Shown: positions 34,804-44,613 of the stretch, piece after piece
Layout: every line of letters starts with the position of its first letter
How positions within the stretch are numbered: position 1 is the stretch's first letter
From: Aureispira sp963837355
GTDB lineage: Bacteria > Bacteroidota > Bacteroidia > Chitinophagales > Saprospiraceae
DNA length: 64,000 nucleotides
Direction of reading: 5' to 3'
NCBI GenBank assembly: GCA_963837355.1
Contig: CAWIMY010000009.1
Span: forward strand, 1 to 64,000
Program-made: the position numbers and the translations under genes
The notes under the pieces: generated by a model
Database searches by the model: none
Told to the model about the DNA's origin: nothing
The model's input: the letters and a program-made list of their open reading frames with translations, nothing else

Positions 34804-36660
34804 TTATTTGTGCACCATCTTTAGATCTTTTTGTATATCCATTAGGGTTTCTATAGTATTTCCTTCGTAGTAGCGACGAAGTAAGCCTATACAATCTTCA
34901 TGATTCTCTCTTATTTGTTCTATTCCCCATTTTTCGTAGTTCATAAACAAATAAGTAGTATGTGGTCTAGATTCGATGCTTCCTGTATATATGGTTTTCT
35001 TCTCTTGATACAAGCGATTAGATAACGAAGAGTTCTTTTTACGATCTAACAAAGCTAAATTACCAATACGGTGCAGCCAGTGTCCGTGAGCGTCTGGCGC
35101 CACTAACCAATCTGTCTGAACGATTTTTTGTGGCATTAGATGTTCTACTGTTGATTGGTAACGATTAAATTGCAATACATTAGTTAAATCACCGCGAATC
35201 AGGTCGAGCTTCAATAATAGATAACGAATCTTATTTACACGAGTTCCTGAATACGCACCAAACTCCTCTTGGTATAACATATGATAAAACTCCTCGGGAT
35301 CTAACTTAGTTGTTGCTTTGGGATCATCATAGGTATAATTCAAAGAGCCTTCTGCTAAGAATGCTGCCGCGGCAGCCTCCCGCTCTCCGTGCTTTTCTAG
35401 CGCTTCTTCCATTTTTCTAAGTATAATAAATACTCTAGTAGCGATCCCTTTTTTACCTAAAAACCACATCATGGAAAACAGATTATCCACCTTCACAAAC
35501 ATTTCTTCTATTTTGTAATCCCCAAAAAGAAAACGGTAGTGCATTAAAGGCATCAGGTAACTATTGCCATAAACAGAACTCAGTATTGTATTCACGTTAG
35601 CTAATAAGGCTCCAACTTGAGGATGGTGATAATTTCCTGTAGTTAATATTTTATAATGCTCTACATATTTACCAATCGTATCAAAGGTGTCTTTTCCCTT
35701 TTCTACTAAACCTTGTGACCAAATAAAATTAAAAGCATCGTGCAAACTTTTGTTGCTTACACTCCTATACTTTTGTATAATAAGAACGAATGCCCATAAA
35801 AAATCATCAAATTTCTTATAAGGCAATCCAATAGAATCTTCATATGCAGACCATTTTCTAGCGTATACTTTTCTATCTTCTTTATTACTAATAAGGCGCA
35901 AGTTCTGTGCGCGTATTATATCGCTAACTTGTAACTGAAGTCCACGACTGTTAAGTACCGTAAAAAGATTGTACGCATCGTCTAAATTATCAGGCGTTGC
36001 CAAATACAAGGCTAAGACTTTAGAAGAAAGATAGGAGAAAAAACCATTAATATATTTCTGATACTCTTCTTCCGTCCACTTATTATCATGTTTTAAGTTT
36101 GTCCACCAGCGCCGCATATAAGCTATTGCAAAAGCTATATTACGAACGGACTTGGAAGACTCTTTATCTTTAGAATAATTAATAATATCCTCTACTTGGT
36201 TGGTGCTTCCTCTTGGCACCAAATAAGTATTAAGAAAGTCTCTATCATCCCTGATATCAAATACAATACGATTGCGTTCTGGAATCTGATCAAACTCGTC
36301 TTGCTCTTGACGCATTCGTTCATCCACTTTAGTTTTAAGACGTTGATCGGTAGATAGATCTCTTAAAACTCCATGAAGCAGATATAAAGAAATGAATCGC
36401 TGTTGACCATCTAAGATGTCTTGTTTTTGGTATTCAATACCGTCTTCTTGTACATGCTTGGTATTCCAAATCATACACCCTAAAAAGTATTCTTTCTGCT
36501 TATCTCTATTCATTGCCCCACTAATATCATTGAGCAAAGATTCTATTTGATCCTCTCCCCACACATAAGGCCTTTGATAATCAGGAATACTATAAAAACT
36601 CTCTGGTGAGAATATTTCTTTCACGTATTTTTTACCAGTGTCAAGATTATAAGAAGCCAT
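34804..36660 (-). CDS. Second GmrSD-like DUF262-DUF1524 protein
   Basis: This 618-residue DUF262 protein is clearly different from the one at 22.4-24.1 kb. DUF262 features are FYSIPDYQRPYVWGEDQIESLL (about 21-41), QDILDGQQRFISLYLLHGVL (about 78-98) and LNSRGLQLQVSDIIRAQNL (about 238-256). The C-terminal HNH has TVEHLMPQ at about 525-532, then HRIGNLALLDRKKNSSLSN. All expected catalytic residues are visible. It is a likely DNA-targeting defence nuclease with an NTP-dependent DUF262 switch. The moderate AT content contrasts with its neighbours, suggesting acquisition. It stands alone, convergent with the DJ-1 gene. About 460 bases separate it from the toxin-like gene. Confidence 0.85.
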   Translation of the reverse strand: MASYNLDTGKKYVKEIFSPESFYSIPDYQRPYVWGEDQIESLLNDISGAMNRDKQKEYFLGCMIWNTKHVQEDGIEYQKQDILDGQQRFISLYLLHGVLRDLSTDQRLKTKVDERMRQEQDEFDQIPERNRIVFDIRDDRDFLNTYLVPRGSTNQVEDIINYSKDKESSKSVRNIAFAIAYMRRWWTNLKHDNKWTEEEYQKYINGFFSYLSSKVLALYLATPDNLDDAYNLFTVLNSRGLQLQVSDIIRAQNLRLISNKEDRKVYARKWSAYEDSIGLPYKKFDDFLWAFVLIIQKYRSVSNKSLHDAFNFIWSQGLVEKGKDTFDTIGKYVEHYKILTTGNYHHPQVGALLANVNTILSSVYGNSYLMPLMHYRFLFGDYKIEEMFVKVDNLFSMMWFLGKKGIATRVFIILRKMEEALEKHGEREAAAAAFLAEGSLNYTYDDPKATTKLDPEEFYHMLYQEEFGAYSGTRVNKIRYLLLKLDLIRGDLTNVLQFNRYQSTVEHLMPQKIVQTDWLVAPDAHGHWLHRIGNLALLDRKKNSSLSNRLYQEKKTIYTGSIESRPHTTYLFMNYEKWGIEQIRENHEDCIGLLRRYYEGNTIETLMDIQKDLKMVHK

Positions 36661-37121
36661 AAAGAGTTAATATTGTTTACAAAGTAAAAATTTAAAGGTA
36701 ACTAAACATATCATAATGTCATTATTTTAGCACCAAAAATAATAATTTTCAGCAACTCCATTTCCATTTTCTTTTCCAATAAAAACAGTAGCACAGGTTT
36801 TAACATTTTGTAGAAGAGTCTAAAGGCCATCTCAACAAGGCTCACTTTTTGACTTGAACAATGGTAACTATGCAGCCTACTATAAATGGCTATTGGGTAT
36901 AAAATGCCGACGAAATCCAAGCGCTTTGATTGCTTACCCGAGTCAGTCAGCAGGGTTTACGAATCTCTTAAATACTCACGACCATAAAGTAGTAGCAAAG
37001 CTCAGCAAAAACTTCCCCTTTTATACTGCGCTTACTTTTGCTCCCCTATCTCTTCTCAAAGTAGATTTTTTTTATTAAATTGAAGCACCTTAACCAAACC
37101 AAGTAGACAACCATCTGACCA
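36661..37121. other. Intergenic region before the toxin-like gene
   Basis: These 460 bases between divergent genes hold no frame I can support. A T-rich tract (TTTTTTTTATTAAATTG) lies about 50 bases before the toxin-like gene. I see no clear -33/-7 pair. Confidence 0.35.
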
Positions 37122-40100
37122 ATGGAACAAGAACAACAAGTAGAAGCACCTGTAGAACAACAGGCGATTAACAGCACCGCTGAGCGCCAACAATCTGTTG
37201 CCAGTAATAGTGCCAGTTCAAGTAGTGGCGGAGCCACAGGAGAGGATCCCAACGACCGCGCCCGACACTTCAAACAACTCTCGGATACCAGTATTCAAGC
37301 GCGGGAGGCGGAGCGTTGGCAAGCCATTGCTAACACCAGTCCACAAGCCCAACAGGGCGCGCAACTAAAAGCTTCTGCTCAACAAAAGGCAGACAGGGAA
37401 TCGCCAGTAGCAACGCCGCAAGAGACAGGGATTCCACACAATCTACAAACGAGTTTAGAGTATAGTTATAACATCTCTTTGAAGGAGGTGCGCGTCTACT
37501 ACGATTCGCCTAAGGCACTAGAGGCGGGTATGGCTACCGTTAGTAACTATCCGAATATCTATGTTGCTACAGGCAAAAAGAAAGAACTTGGAGTAGCCTT
37601 AAAGGAGGTAGCGCAAACCTTGCAAGAGGAGCAAAATACCGCCGCTACTGTTGCCACGCCTACCATAGCGCAAGTAGCAGACTTGGAAAATGCAATTCCA
37701 GCAGAAGTCCCCACCACACCTACTACCGTTACCATACCTCCAACAGAAGGATTAACAACCGAAATCCCTACGACCGAGACAGACGAGCCATCAGAAGAAG
37801 TTGAAACGGTTCCTATAAAACAAGTTGCGGAGGAAGATGCTGCTCCTGAAGGGGCAATCTTTAACAACGAAAAACCTGTGGCCATTACACCAAGAGCCTT
37901 GCCACGTGCTACTAGTGATAGTGGTTTCAAAGCGGTAAGTTCCAACATCCAAAAGCAGGGCGACTTGCAACAAAAGCACCAAAGCAGCAAGAAGGAAGTT
38001 AGCGAAGCCCAAAAAGCGGCACCAGAAGCCAACAATAGAAAAAACAGTGTCGCACAGGGCAACCACTTGGGCGTAATCGAGCAGAAAAAAACACCCGCTT
38101 TTGAGACCAATACCTTTGTAGATGCCTTGATGAAAAAGGTGGACAACATCATGCCCAGTAATCAAGACGAAGCAGAGAATTTTAAAAGCAGTGGCAAAGT
38201 AAAAGAAGTAAAACAAGCAGTAGCAGGAACTGTATCGACAGCCAAGAAAAAATCCTTGCAACCATTAGAACAGGTTACACAGCAACAACCCAACGTATCA
38301 GGTGTTGCGAACAAGTCTATTACGCCACTTGGAGCCGCTGAAGTTGGGAGAAAACCACAAAATATCGAGGCCAAACGAGCTATTCCGATGCGGCTACGCA
38401 AAGATCGGGTAGAACAACCCTTGCAGAATGATAATAAAGAGTTGGATCAAGTGTTGGCTAACAACGATATGTCCGACGAACAATTGGAAACGTCCAATGA
38501 GCCACAATTTCAAGCATTTTTAGAACAAAAGAAAAGTGCGGAAGCGGGTAGCGAAGAACGAATTCAGCAGATACGAGACGAAGAAAACAAGCACCGAACT
38601 AAAAATAAAAAGGAACTAGAACAACTCGGCGGAGATCAAATGGATGCCATGCACCAAAATCGCCGCACTGCTATGACGGAGGTACATAGTACAAAACAAG
38701 CTGCTACTAGTGGTTTTACGGTAGAAGAACAAGGCGTAGGTGAGAAGATTAATAGCTTATACGAAAAGACCAAAGGCGAGGTAGAACGCCGCCTGAGTCG
38801 CTTGGACAGTCGCGTACAACAAGAATTTGATAACGGTGCAGCCGCTGGACAACGCCAATTTGAACGTTTTGTAGCGGGCAAAATGCAAGCGTACAAACAG
38901 GAGCGGTACGATTCTACAGGAGGAACGCTCAAATATGCCAAAGATTTTTGGGTGGGGTTGCCCGACGAGGTGGATGCCTTTTTCGTAGAAGGACGCAACA
39001 ACTACGTTCGCTATATGCGGCGCGTCATTCAAAACATTGCCAAACTAGTCGCGCGTGAACTAAACGCCGCTAAAAAACAAGTACAACTAGGCCGACAGAC
39101 CGTCACGGATTATGTTCAAGGATTGCCGAGTCACCTAAGTAAAGTAGGCAAGAAAGCAGCTCAAGAAATCAATAGTAAATTTAGCGCTTTAGATAGCCAA
39201 GTCGATGACAAGCAAAAAAGCTTGGTGGATATGCTGGCCAAAAAGTATACACAAAACATCAAAAAAATAGACGCGTATGCCGAGAAAATAAAGCAAGAAA
39301 ATCGAGCGGCGATTGATCTAGTGTTGGAGCAAGTAAAAGGCCCCTGGGAGGAAATCCAGAAAGTCAAAGCTATGTTGACGGGCGCCTTGAATGCGGCGGC
39401 GGCGGCCATTGAAAAAATCATACTCGATCCTATTGGCTTTTTAGACAACTTAATAGCGGGTGTCAAGCAGGGATTTTCTACTTTTTTATCGGGGATTCAG
39501 GAGCACTTGACAGGTGGATTTGTAGAGTGGTTGACCAATAGCATGGGTAAGCAGGGCATAGAAATGCCCGCCGATGTCTTCAGTTTAGAAGGTATTTTTA
39601 GCATTGCCAGCCAAGCACTTAACCTGACGTGGGATTTTGTACGCGGGCGCGCTGTCAAAGCGATGGGTGAAGGCCCTGTACAAACCATGGAAGAGGGGTT
39701 TGAAATCTTTCAAGTCATCCAAAAAGAGGGCATTGTTGGTGCTTGGGAGCACCTCAAAGAAGGCTTTGCCGACCTACAAGAGACGATCATGGATTCTATG
39801 ATGGGAATGTTGATTGGAGAGGTGGTAGAAGCAGGCATTAAAGCCTTATTGGCTATGTTGACCCCTGCGGGTGCCTTTGTCAAAGCCGCGATGATGATCG
39901 TTGACCTCGCCCAGTTTTTCATTAACCAAGGTAGTCAATTGGTTGAGCTCGTCAATGCTTTTACGGCCTCCATTAGTGCCATGGCCGAGGGAAAGGTCTC
40001 GCAAGTCGCTAGTGCCATCACCACCGCGCTCAAAATTTCTGTTCCTGTCCTTATCGGTTTCTTAGCCGCTTTAGCGGGTGTTGGCGACCTCGCCAAAAAG

Positions 40101-41267
40101 GTGCAGAACATCTTTAAGAAGATCAAGCAAAAAATAACGGATGCCATTGATGGCTTCATCGAAAAAGGCAAGAAGTGGTTTAAAGATAAAAAAGGGCGCC
40201 GCAAAGAGAAGAAGGAGAAGAAAAAGGCGGAAGCAGACGCAGATAAGAAAAAGAAGGACGGGGATCAAAAAGATACCCGCAGTGAGGCGGAGAAGAAAAA
40301 AGCCCTTGAAAAAGGCATGAAAAGGGGCAAAAAAATAATAGAAGATCCTGCTGCCACAACAGCATATATTATCGATCAACTCAAAGAGTATGAGAGAAAG
40401 TATCCTCTGACAAAACTAGATGCCACCCTAAAAGAAAGAAAACAGGCGTTTGAAACTTGGACTTTATCGGGAAAAGTTGATAAAAAGAATGCTACGCAAA
40501 CGGTAAAGCGTCCAAATACTACTATCGACATAGAAATTCCATTCCGAATGAATGGGGAGCAGCATACCTTGTATTTTAGGGATGGAAAGCTGTTGATGGC
40601 TTCCAAATTAAGTGACTTTATCGACAAACTAAGAGATACCAAGATAGCACTAGATAGTTATAGCTTCGCATCAGATGAGTTACAGGAGTTATCCCGACTA
40701 GCGCAAAAGATTATTAGCAAAGGTTCAGGAAAAAATCGCAATAAAAACAAAACAAAAGATGAAATTTCTGAGCTTGCGAATACAACTGTTAGAAAAATAC
40801 GCGAGTTAGTTATTGTAGATAGAGATTCAGGCAAACCAGTAGGTACCTTGGATGATTTATCTAGAGAGGCAGTAGAACGACTTGATAAATTCCAGCAAGA
40901 AATTATAGATGAAAAAGCTATAAAATTTGTAGCCTCGACAACTTTCACGAGTAATGATAATGCTCTTGGTCATGCCTTGATTGTGACTAGTTCAGGTGAT
41001 TTAGCATGGGTTAATTCTAGTGGTTCTTCAGGACATGTGGAGATTTCTACTACTGCTGCTACTACCATTCAAAACGCCTTTGTAAGGGGAGATACAGTAA
41101 ATCGTAGAACTAGAGGGCCTGCTACTAAAGTTCGGGCAGGTGGAGCCACGCAAATAAATTTAGAGATAAAACCAGCATCAAAAAATTGGCACGCTTATGA
41201 CCGTAAACATCCTAACTTTGATGGTGATTATACGGGTTATTGCAACTACCATATAAATGTAATTTAA
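37122..41267 (+). CDS. Giant toxin-like protein with degenerate eCIS-core (DUF4157-like) region
   Basis: This is a 1,381-residue protein. The head (1-95) has ERWQAIANTSPQAQQGAQLKASAQQKA, a linker typical of extracellular contractile injection system (eCIS) cargo. Residues 102-172 (TGIPHNLQTSLEYS ... EVRVYYDSPKALEAG ... NIYVATGKKKELGVALKEVAQTLQ) align by eye with the DUF4157 eCIS-core domain (TGLP..L...VRVHYDS, DIHVAPG, HEAWHVVQQ). The zinc motif HExxH is replaced by LKEVA, so peptidase activity should be absent. Next come a Pro/Thr/Glu-rich region, long coiled coils (about 480-760), amphipathic hydrophobic helices (about 780-1000), a Lys/Glu-rich stretch (about 1000-1060) and a C-terminal domain (about 1080-1381) that I do not recognise, ending YTGYCNYHINVI. 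There is no signal peptide. No eCIS structural genes are in the window. Confidence 0.7.
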   Translation: MEQEQQVEAPVEQQAINSTAERQQSVASNSASSSSGGATGEDPNDRARHFKQLSDTSIQAREAERWQAIANTSPQAQQGAQLKASAQQKADRESPVATPQETGIPHNLQTSLEYSYNISLKEVRVYYDSPKALEAGMATVSNYPNIYVATGKKKELGVALKEVAQTLQEEQNTAATVATPTIAQVADLENAIPAEVPTTPTTVTIPPTEGLTTEIPTTETDEPSEEVETVPIKQVAEEDAAPEGAIFNNEKPVAITPRALPRATSDSGFKAVSSNIQKQGDLQQKHQSSKKEVSEAQKAAPEANNRKNSVAQGNHLGVIEQKKTPAFETNTFVDALMKKVDNIMPSNQDEAENFKSSGKVKEVKQAVAGTVSTAKKKSLQPLEQVTQQQPNVSGVANKSITPLGAAEVGRKPQNIEAKRAIPMRLRKDRVEQPLQNDNKELDQVLANNDMSDEQLETSNEPQFQAFLEQKKSAEAGSEERIQQIRDEENKHRTKNKKELEQLGGDQMDAMHQNRRTAMTEVHSTKQAATSGFTVEEQGVGEKINSLYEKTKGEVERRLSRLDSRVQQEFDNGAAAGQRQFERFVAGKMQAYKQERYDSTGGTLKYAKDFWVGLPDEVDAFFVEGRNNYVRYMRRVIQNIAKLVARELNAAKKQVQLGRQTVTDYVQGLPSHLSKVGKKAAQEINSKFSALDSQVDDKQKSLVDMLAKKYTQNIKKIDAYAEKIKQENRAAIDLVLEQVKGPWEEIQKVKAMLTGALNAAAAAIEKIILDPIGFLDNLIAGVKQGFSTFLSGIQEHLTGGFVEWLTNSMGKQGIEMPADVFSLEGIFSIASQALNLTWDFVRGRAVKAMGEGPVQTMEEGFEIFQVIQKEGIVGAWEHLKEGFADLQETIMDSMMGMLIGEVVEAGIKALLAMLTPAGAFVKAAMMIVDLAQFFINQGSQLVELVNAFTASISAMAEGKVSQVASAITTALKISVPVLIGFLAALAGVGDLAKKVQNIFKKIKQKITDAIDGFIEKGKKWFKDKKGRRKEKKEKKKAEADADKKKKDGDQKDTRSEAEKKKALEKGMKRGKKIIEDPAATTAYIIDQLKEYERKYPLTKLDATLKERKQAFETWTLSGKVDKKNATQTVKRPNTTIDIEIPFRMNGEQHTLYFRDGKLLMASKLSDFIDKLRDTKIALDSYSFASDELQELSRLAQKIISKGSGKNRNKNKTKDEISELANTTVRKIRELVIVDRDSGKPVGTLDDLSREAVERLDKFQQEIIDEKAIKFVASTTFTSNDNALGHALIVTSSGDLAWVNSSGSSGHVEISTTAATTIQNAFVRGDTVNRRTRGPATKVRAGGATQINLEIKPASKNWHAYDRKHPNFDGDYTGYCNYHINVI

Positions 41268-42190
41268 TGAAAGAAACAATAAGCGAAGAATTGACCCTCT
41301 CCATAAGTGATATAGAAGCGATTATCAAACAGCTAATAAACACTGGCAAGGGAGTCATAACAATAGATCTACACTTTACGAAGCATCAATTCATAGATAC
41401 TTATGCTATAGAAATCTATAAGAAGTCTATTTTTATTGAAGAGAACCTTACAAGGTCTAATCAGGAACGTTATTTCTTTTCTTTCAAAAAGTATTTCTTT
41501 CTTCAAGAAGATACTATTTCTCTTGATACTATAAAATTATTTTATGATCATTTATTAAAAAAAATAAAGAAATTCTATGCATCCCCCTTCTTAAATAAAT
41601 CTACAGCAAAAGAACTGAAACAGGCCATAGAAGCGGGCCAAGCTTATCCCTCAACAGTAATGAGACCGATTCGAGATTTTTCGCTGAAAATGGATACTTT
41701 GGCTTGGTATCAAGGCGAACACCTTGAAAACCTGTCTTATTTGATTATGAGAGATTACATGGATAGAACAGATACGATCACCAGCATTGTTCAGATAAGT
41801 TTAGACAGTGGAGAAAACATCCTCTCTACTAGGAATAGCAATAATTATACGCCTGAGCAAACTGATTTTTGTGAAGTTTATTTTTATGCTGAAGTGAAAA
41901 TTAAAGCTTCTGTTTTGGCAACCACCTCTCCTATTTACGTTGGGATTACGTTTATTACCCTAAACAAATTCTTAGAAAACCCTGATTCTTTTCTATCGGT
42001 TCCCTCAACTGGTACTAAGCTCACTCAACAACGTCCATTTTTCTCTATGGAGCGCTATGACTACTCCAAAATAGAAGCCTCTATTAAACAACTAGTAGCA
42101 TTTTGGACAGAGGCAACGCCTGCTCCTGCTTTATCAGAACGCCTAAAAAACTCTTTTGATGTATACGATGTCTATCCTTTATATAATTAG
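41267..42190 (+). CDS. Probable immunity protein of the toxin-like gene
   Basis: The start ATG at 41267 overlaps the toxin-like gene's TAA by one base (TAATG), which argues for translational coupling; nine in-frame codons above it are inside the toxin gene. The 307-residue product is soluble. It includes KGVITIDLHFTKHQFIDTYAIEIYKKSIFIEEN, RYFFSFKKYFFLQEDT and a C-terminal DYSKIEASIKQLVAFWTEA. I recognise no domain. Position, size and lack of secretion signals fit an immunity or chaperone partner. Composition is more AT-rich than the first two thirds of the toxin gene and matches its 3' end, as expected if toxin tip and immunity are exchanged together. Confidence 0.55.
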   Translation: MKETISEELTLSISDIEAIIKQLINTGKGVITIDLHFTKHQFIDTYAIEIYKKSIFIEENLTRSNQERYFFSFKKYFFLQEDTISLDTIKLFYDHLLKKIKKFYASPFLNKSTAKELKQAIEAGQAYPSTVMRPIRDFSLKMDTLAWYQGEHLENLSYLIMRDYMDRTDTITSIVQISLDSGENILSTRNSNNYTPEQTDFCEVYFYAEVKIKASVLATTSPIYVGITFITLNKFLENPDSFLSVPSTGTKLTQQRPFFSMERYDYSKIEASIKQLVAFWTEATPAPALSERLKNSFDVYDVYPLYN

Positions 42191-42276
42191 GAAACATTAA
42201 GCTTGAAAGCAATCTAGTAAATAGAAAAATAATAGTGAGTAAACTTCCTGACTAACATTCCTTTTCCCCAACAAAA

Positions 42277-42317
42277 AAGCAGCGTCCAAAGCCTTTGTAA
42301 GACCTAGAACACTGCTT
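42277..42317 (-). terminator. Terminator for the M1 peptidase gene
   Basis: An 11-base stem (42277-42287 with 42307-42317, two G-U pairs) lies next to an A-run on the left, which reads as a T-run for minus-strand transcripts leaving the gene at 42352. Confidence 0.75.
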
Positions 42318-42351
42318 CTAATTATTCTTTTAAGCACGCTTACAGCCTCTT

Positions 42352-44271
42352 TTATTTCTCCCAAACATTATCTTTACGGTCAATATCCGCCAAGCGCAAC
42401 GAAGGATCAATTTCTATTTTCTCAATATCGGCGTACTTGATCGGTAAATTCAACTCATAAACAGGATGGGTCCATTTCCAATCGGGCATGACAGTTTGTG
42501 TACCGTTTTGCATCTCATCGGGCTTGTTGCCGCGCATGATTTCCAATGGAATGTTGAAGGTTTTGAGCTGGGTCAATTTTCCTTCTTTGTACGTCACCAC
42601 CACATCCAACGGCATCGGCATACGGCCTTGGCGTTCGATGTAAACCGTGGTCCCTTTACGATCGCGCTTGCTACTAGCTAAGTAATATTGGCCATCGGTG
42701 GCTTTGACGACCGTGGTGTCTGTTGACTTTTTGATGCCTTTTTGTACATCTACAATGGCATAGTCAATCGTATTAACTGTATTGACCCAATGTTCTTTGT
42801 ACCAATCCAATTCTAAACCCGATTCTTTTTCCATTACCCGAATAAAATCATTGGGATTTGGATGCTTAAAGCGCCACTCATTGTAATAGCTCAACATTCC
42901 TTTGTCAAAGGCCGTTTCTCCGATAATATAGTTCAATTGTCCTAAAAAAACAGCCCCTTTAGAATAGGCAGCTTGTCCATAGGCAAAGTTGGTATTGAAG
43001 TGATCAGCATGGGTACTCATAGGTTCTTCTGCCCCACTTTTAGCCAAGTATTCATAGCCCTTATAAGAACCATCATGGAGAAAAGAACCGCGACTATTAA
43101 ACAAGTTTGCGCGTACTACATTAGAGGCATAGGAGGTAAATCCCTCATCCATCCAAGCATACAAACTCTCGTTGGAGCCCAATAGCATTTGGTACCACGT
43201 GTGCATCGCCTCGTGGATAATTACGCCTACCAAAGAACCAAAGTTGCGCTTACCTGTTACGAGGGTTGCCATTGGATATTCCATTCCACCGTCGCCCCCT
43301 TGGATAACGGTGTATTGCGCGTAAGGATAATCGCCGTATTTGTTTTGAATAAATCGAAAGGCTTGAACAGCTTTGCTTTGTGCCTTCTGCCAAACCTCTT
43401 TATACTCTTCATCGTCTTGGTAAATAAAATGCAACACCAAACCTTCTTCTACTTCCTGAATGTCGTGGATGTAGTCAGGATCGGCCGCCCAAGCAAAATC
43501 ATGTACATTTTCTGCTACAAAGTGCCACGTTAGGTTTTCTTTGCCCGAATGATCTACTTTCTGCCCGATGTCCTCATAACCGTGACCAATTTCGTTAGGA
43601 TTTTGCAAAATACCTGTTCCCCCAATTAAATAATCTTTATCCAAGGTAATTTTAACATCATAATCCCCCCACACGCCATAAAACTCTCGGCCTACATAAG
43701 GATTGGCGTGCCAGCCTTGGTAATCATACTCCGCCAATTTTGGGTACCATTGGGTCATCGACAATTCGATGCCTTCGGCACTATTCCACCCCGAACGGCG
43801 CACTTGTAAAGGCACTTGGCTGCTAAATTCCATTTCCAAAATCGCGCTTTCTCCTGCTTTGATGGGCGTAGCCAATTCAACTTCTAAGACCGTGCCCACC
43901 ACTTCATACTTCACTGCTTGACCATTTTGGCGCAATGATTTGATGTTGTGGTAACCAATTTCATCTTTCTTCAAATCCAAAATACGCGCGCCGACTCTAG
44001 AATCCGCATCCTGAATCGTTCTAGAACGAACATCCATCATGCTATTCGGCTGAAAAGCATTGAAATACAAATGATAAAAGATCCTGCTCAAATCGTCGGG
44101 AGAATTGTTGTAATAAGTCAACTTCTGCTTCCCTTCAAACTGGTGGTTCTCGGCATCTACAACAATATCCATTTCATAGGCTACGCGTTGCTGCCAGCGA
44201 TCCGATTGTGCCATTAATTGGCCGACTAAACCGCAGCACAACAGCGCTACTACCTTCCATTGGTTCCTCAT
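42352..44271 (-). CDS. M1 family zinc metallopeptidase
   Basis: This 639-residue exported M1-type aminopeptidase-like protein has a signal peptide (RNQWKVVALLCCGLVGQLMAQ). The N-terminal beta domain (YEMDIVVDAENHQFEGKQKLTYYNN) is followed by the substrate-binding loop GGDGGMEYPMATL. The zinc site is HEAMH at about residues 353-357, with the downstream Glu in WMDEGFTSY. NTVNTIDYAIVDVQKGIKK and a C-terminal beta-rich part complete it. The GGMEYP replaces the classical GAMEN motif, as in many Bacteroidota members of this group. It probably trims peptides in the periplasm or outside the cell. It is monocistronic, with its own terminator. Confidence 0.88.
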   Translation of the reverse strand: MRNQWKVVALLCCGLVGQLMAQSDRWQQRVAYEMDIVVDAENHQFEGKQKLTYYNNSPDDLSRIFYHLYFNAFQPNSMMDVRSRTIQDADSRVGARILDLKKDEIGYHNIKSLRQNGQAVKYEVVGTVLEVELATPIKAGESAILEMEFSSQVPLQVRRSGWNSAEGIELSMTQWYPKLAEYDYQGWHANPYVGREFYGVWGDYDVKITLDKDYLIGGTGILQNPNEIGHGYEDIGQKVDHSGKENLTWHFVAENVHDFAWAADPDYIHDIQEVEEGLVLHFIYQDDEEYKEVWQKAQSKAVQAFRFIQNKYGDYPYAQYTVIQGGDGGMEYPMATLVTGKRNFGSLVGVIIHEAMHTWYQMLLGSNESLYAWMDEGFTSYASNVVRANLFNSRGSFLHDGSYKGYEYLAKSGAEEPMSTHADHFNTNFAYGQAAYSKGAVFLGQLNYIIGETAFDKGMLSYYNEWRFKHPNPNDFIRVMEKESGLELDWYKEHWVNTVNTIDYAIVDVQKGIKKSTDTTVVKATDGQYYLASSKRDRKGTTVYIERQGRMPMPLDVVVTYKEGKLTQLKTFNIPLEIMRGNKPDEMQNGTQTVMPDWKWTHPVYELNLPIKYADIEKIEIDPSLRLADIDRKDNVWEK

Positions 44272-44613
44272 TCTTTAAGTTATGTTTAAATGATTCGACA
44301 AAATAACCGTTGGTACATTAATTGTACAAACTTTGTTATAGTTGTCTCAATAATTTTTATGACAAAATAGGGCTATTTATATCTTAGGGGAAGTTTTGAG
44401 CGGTTTCTATTTTTATTTCCACAGCCTACTTTTATGCTATTATTGCGTAGTAAGTTGGCAATTTTTCTTAGAGAAACTTTCTTCCTGCATTCCTCCAAAG
44501 ATTTCAACCCTTCCTTTACTTTGTTGTTCAAGAGTTGTACCAAGCTCCAGTAAATTTATACTTGAAGAATACTGAACCTTTTATTCTCCTTCAAACAATC
44601 CCCACTTTACCTT

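Noticed and set aside
37559..38261. Long minus-strand frames (156 and 197 codons) inside the toxin-like gene
   Set aside because: They are antisense to a 1,381-codon frame of consistent composition; the Ser/Ala/Val-rich or Phe/Leu-rich products are artefacts of the GC pattern.
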